From Aquabacterium sp. (GTDB lineage Bacteria > Pseudomonadota > Gammaproteobacteria > Burkholderiales > Burkholderiaceae_C): a stretch of 6,692 nucleotides of DNA. A program made the translations under genes and the position numbers. Below are positions 5,882-6,692 of this stretch, piece after piece. The DNA lies in assembly GCA_017989885.1 (NCBI GenBank), contig JAGNPA010000101.1, positions 1-6,692 of the forward strand, written 5' to 3'. Under the pieces are notes generated by a model. The model was not told where the DNA came from and did no database searches. It saw only the letters and a program-made list of their open reading frames with translations. Position 1 is the stretch's first letter; the number at the start of each line of letters is the position of its first letter.

Positions 5882-6692
5882 ATGAGCTGGCTTGGTCAAC
5901 TGAACCTCGATTACCGCCGCGATGGCGAACGCACCATCGCCCTCGACCGCCACACCGGCCCGCTGCGCGTCCTGCAACGCCTCTACCCTGAAGGTCCCGG
6001 CGTCTGCCACCACGTGCTCGTGCACCCACCCGGCGGCATCGTCGGCGGTGACGTGCTCCAGGTCGATGCCCACCTCGCCTGCGGCAGCCATGCGCTCATC
6101 ACCACGCCCGGCGCCACCCGCTTCTACCGCAGCGCCGGCGAAGAAGCCCAGCAAACCCTGCACGCCCGCGTCGACGACGACAGCCGCCTCGAATGGCTGC
6201 CGCTCGAAACCATCGCCTACCGTGGCTGCGTGGCCAGCAACCGCATGCGCTTCGACCTCGCGCCCCGCGCCGAGATGTTCGGCTGGGACGTCCTGGCCCT
6301 GGGCCTGCCCGCCGCCGGCGAACCCTTCGACGATCCCGCCCACCCCCACGGCCGCTACACCCAGGAGATCGACCTCCCCGGCGTCTGGCTGGAGCGCGGC
6401 ACCGTCACCGCCACCGATCAACTGCTGCTGGACAGCCCCCTGGGCTGGGCCGGCCACCGCGTCACGGGCACCCTGTGGTTCGCCAGCGGCACCCCCCTGC
6501 CCCGCGCCCGGCGCGAAGCCCTGCTAGACGCGGCCCGCGCCCTGTCCGCCGACCACGCTCTGTCCGCCACCTGCGGCAGCACCAGCACGCACGAACAGGT
6601 CGTCGTCCTGCGCGCCCTGGCCCCTCGGGTCGAGCCGCTCATGGACTTGCTGGTCACGGTCTGGAGCCAATGGCGCACCCTCGCCTGGGACC
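5882..6692 (+). CDS. ureD: Urease accessory protein UreD (C-terminus cut by window edge)
   Basis: UreD (UreH) is a cytoplasmic scaffold that binds the urease apoprotein and, with UreF and UreG, delivers nickel and CO2 to the active site. The 270 visible residues match the family along their whole length: LHRHxGPLRV-like LDRHTGPLRVLQRLYPEGPG (21-40), CHHVLVHPPGGIVGGD (42-57), LITTPGATRFYRS (72-84), LEWLPLETIAYRG (103-115), GWDVLALGLPAAGE (134-147) and WLERGTV (169-175). The sequence ends within the final conserved block, WSQWRTLAWD, so only about 10-20 residues and the stop codon are missing. There is no frameshift. The start ATG at 5882 has a weak AAGG 3 nt upstream. In many bacteria ureD opens the urease operon (ureDABC and accessory genes), so structural urease genes are expected just to the right. 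Confidence 0.95.
   Translation, partial: MSWLGQLNLDYRRDGERTIALDRHTGPLRVLQRLYPEGPGVCHHVLVHPPGGIVGGDVLQVDAHLACGSHALITTPGATRFYRSAGEEAQQTLHARVDDDSRLEWLPLETIAYRGCVASNRMRFDLAPRAEMFGWDVLALGLPAAGEPFDDPAHPHGRYTQEIDLPGVWLERGTVTATDQLLLDSPLGWAGHRVTGTLWFASGTPLPRARREALLDAARALSADHALSATCGSTSTHEQVVVLRALAPRVEPLMDLLVTVWSQWRTLAWD

Noticed and set aside
5773..5883. N-terminal extension of the DUF1415 protein up to the ATG at 5883
   Set aside because: It would overlap the ureD start, add residues atypical of the family and leave no room for divergent promoters.

Overview
The window is high-GC chromosomal DNA from a proteobacterium, with strongly G/C-biased third codon positions. The Psd, YceH, DUF1415 and UreD proteins together look most like Burkholderiales (betaproteobacteria, Comamonadaceae or Rubrivivax/Aquabacterium-like). 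This placement is by recognition of protein families, not by a database search. I see no tRNA, rRNA, CRISPR array, insertion sequence or phage gene.

Layout, left to right. (1) The N-terminal two thirds of phosphatidylserine decarboxylase (psd) on the minus strand, cut by the window edge. (2) A divergent regulatory gap of about 150 bp. It carries a near-consensus sigma-54 (RpoN) promoter and, over its predicted start point, a perfect 12-bp palindrome. (3) A compact plus-strand ABC importer operon: periplasmic substrate-binding protein of the NMT1/SsuA/TauA type, ATPase, and inner-membrane permease. The last two genes overlap by ATGA. (4) yceH (DUF480) on the plus strand, ending 9 bp from the convergent gene that follows. 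(5) A minus-strand pair: a DUF1415 protein followed 12 bp later by a MenA-like UbiA-family prenyltransferase. (6) A divergent gap of 109 bp, then ureD (urease accessory protein), which runs off the right edge. The structural urease genes presumably follow outside the window.

How they work together: the importer operon is self-contained, and its substrate cannot be read from sequence. The sigma-54 promoter would fit a nitrogen-source transporter, and the nearby start of a urease cluster is compatible with that, but three unrelated genes lie between. The DUF1415/prenyltransferase pair looks like one transcript of unknown joint purpose. Most of the window is ordinary housekeeping sequence. The points most worth following are the sigma-54/palindrome control region and the DUF1415-prenyltransferase pair.
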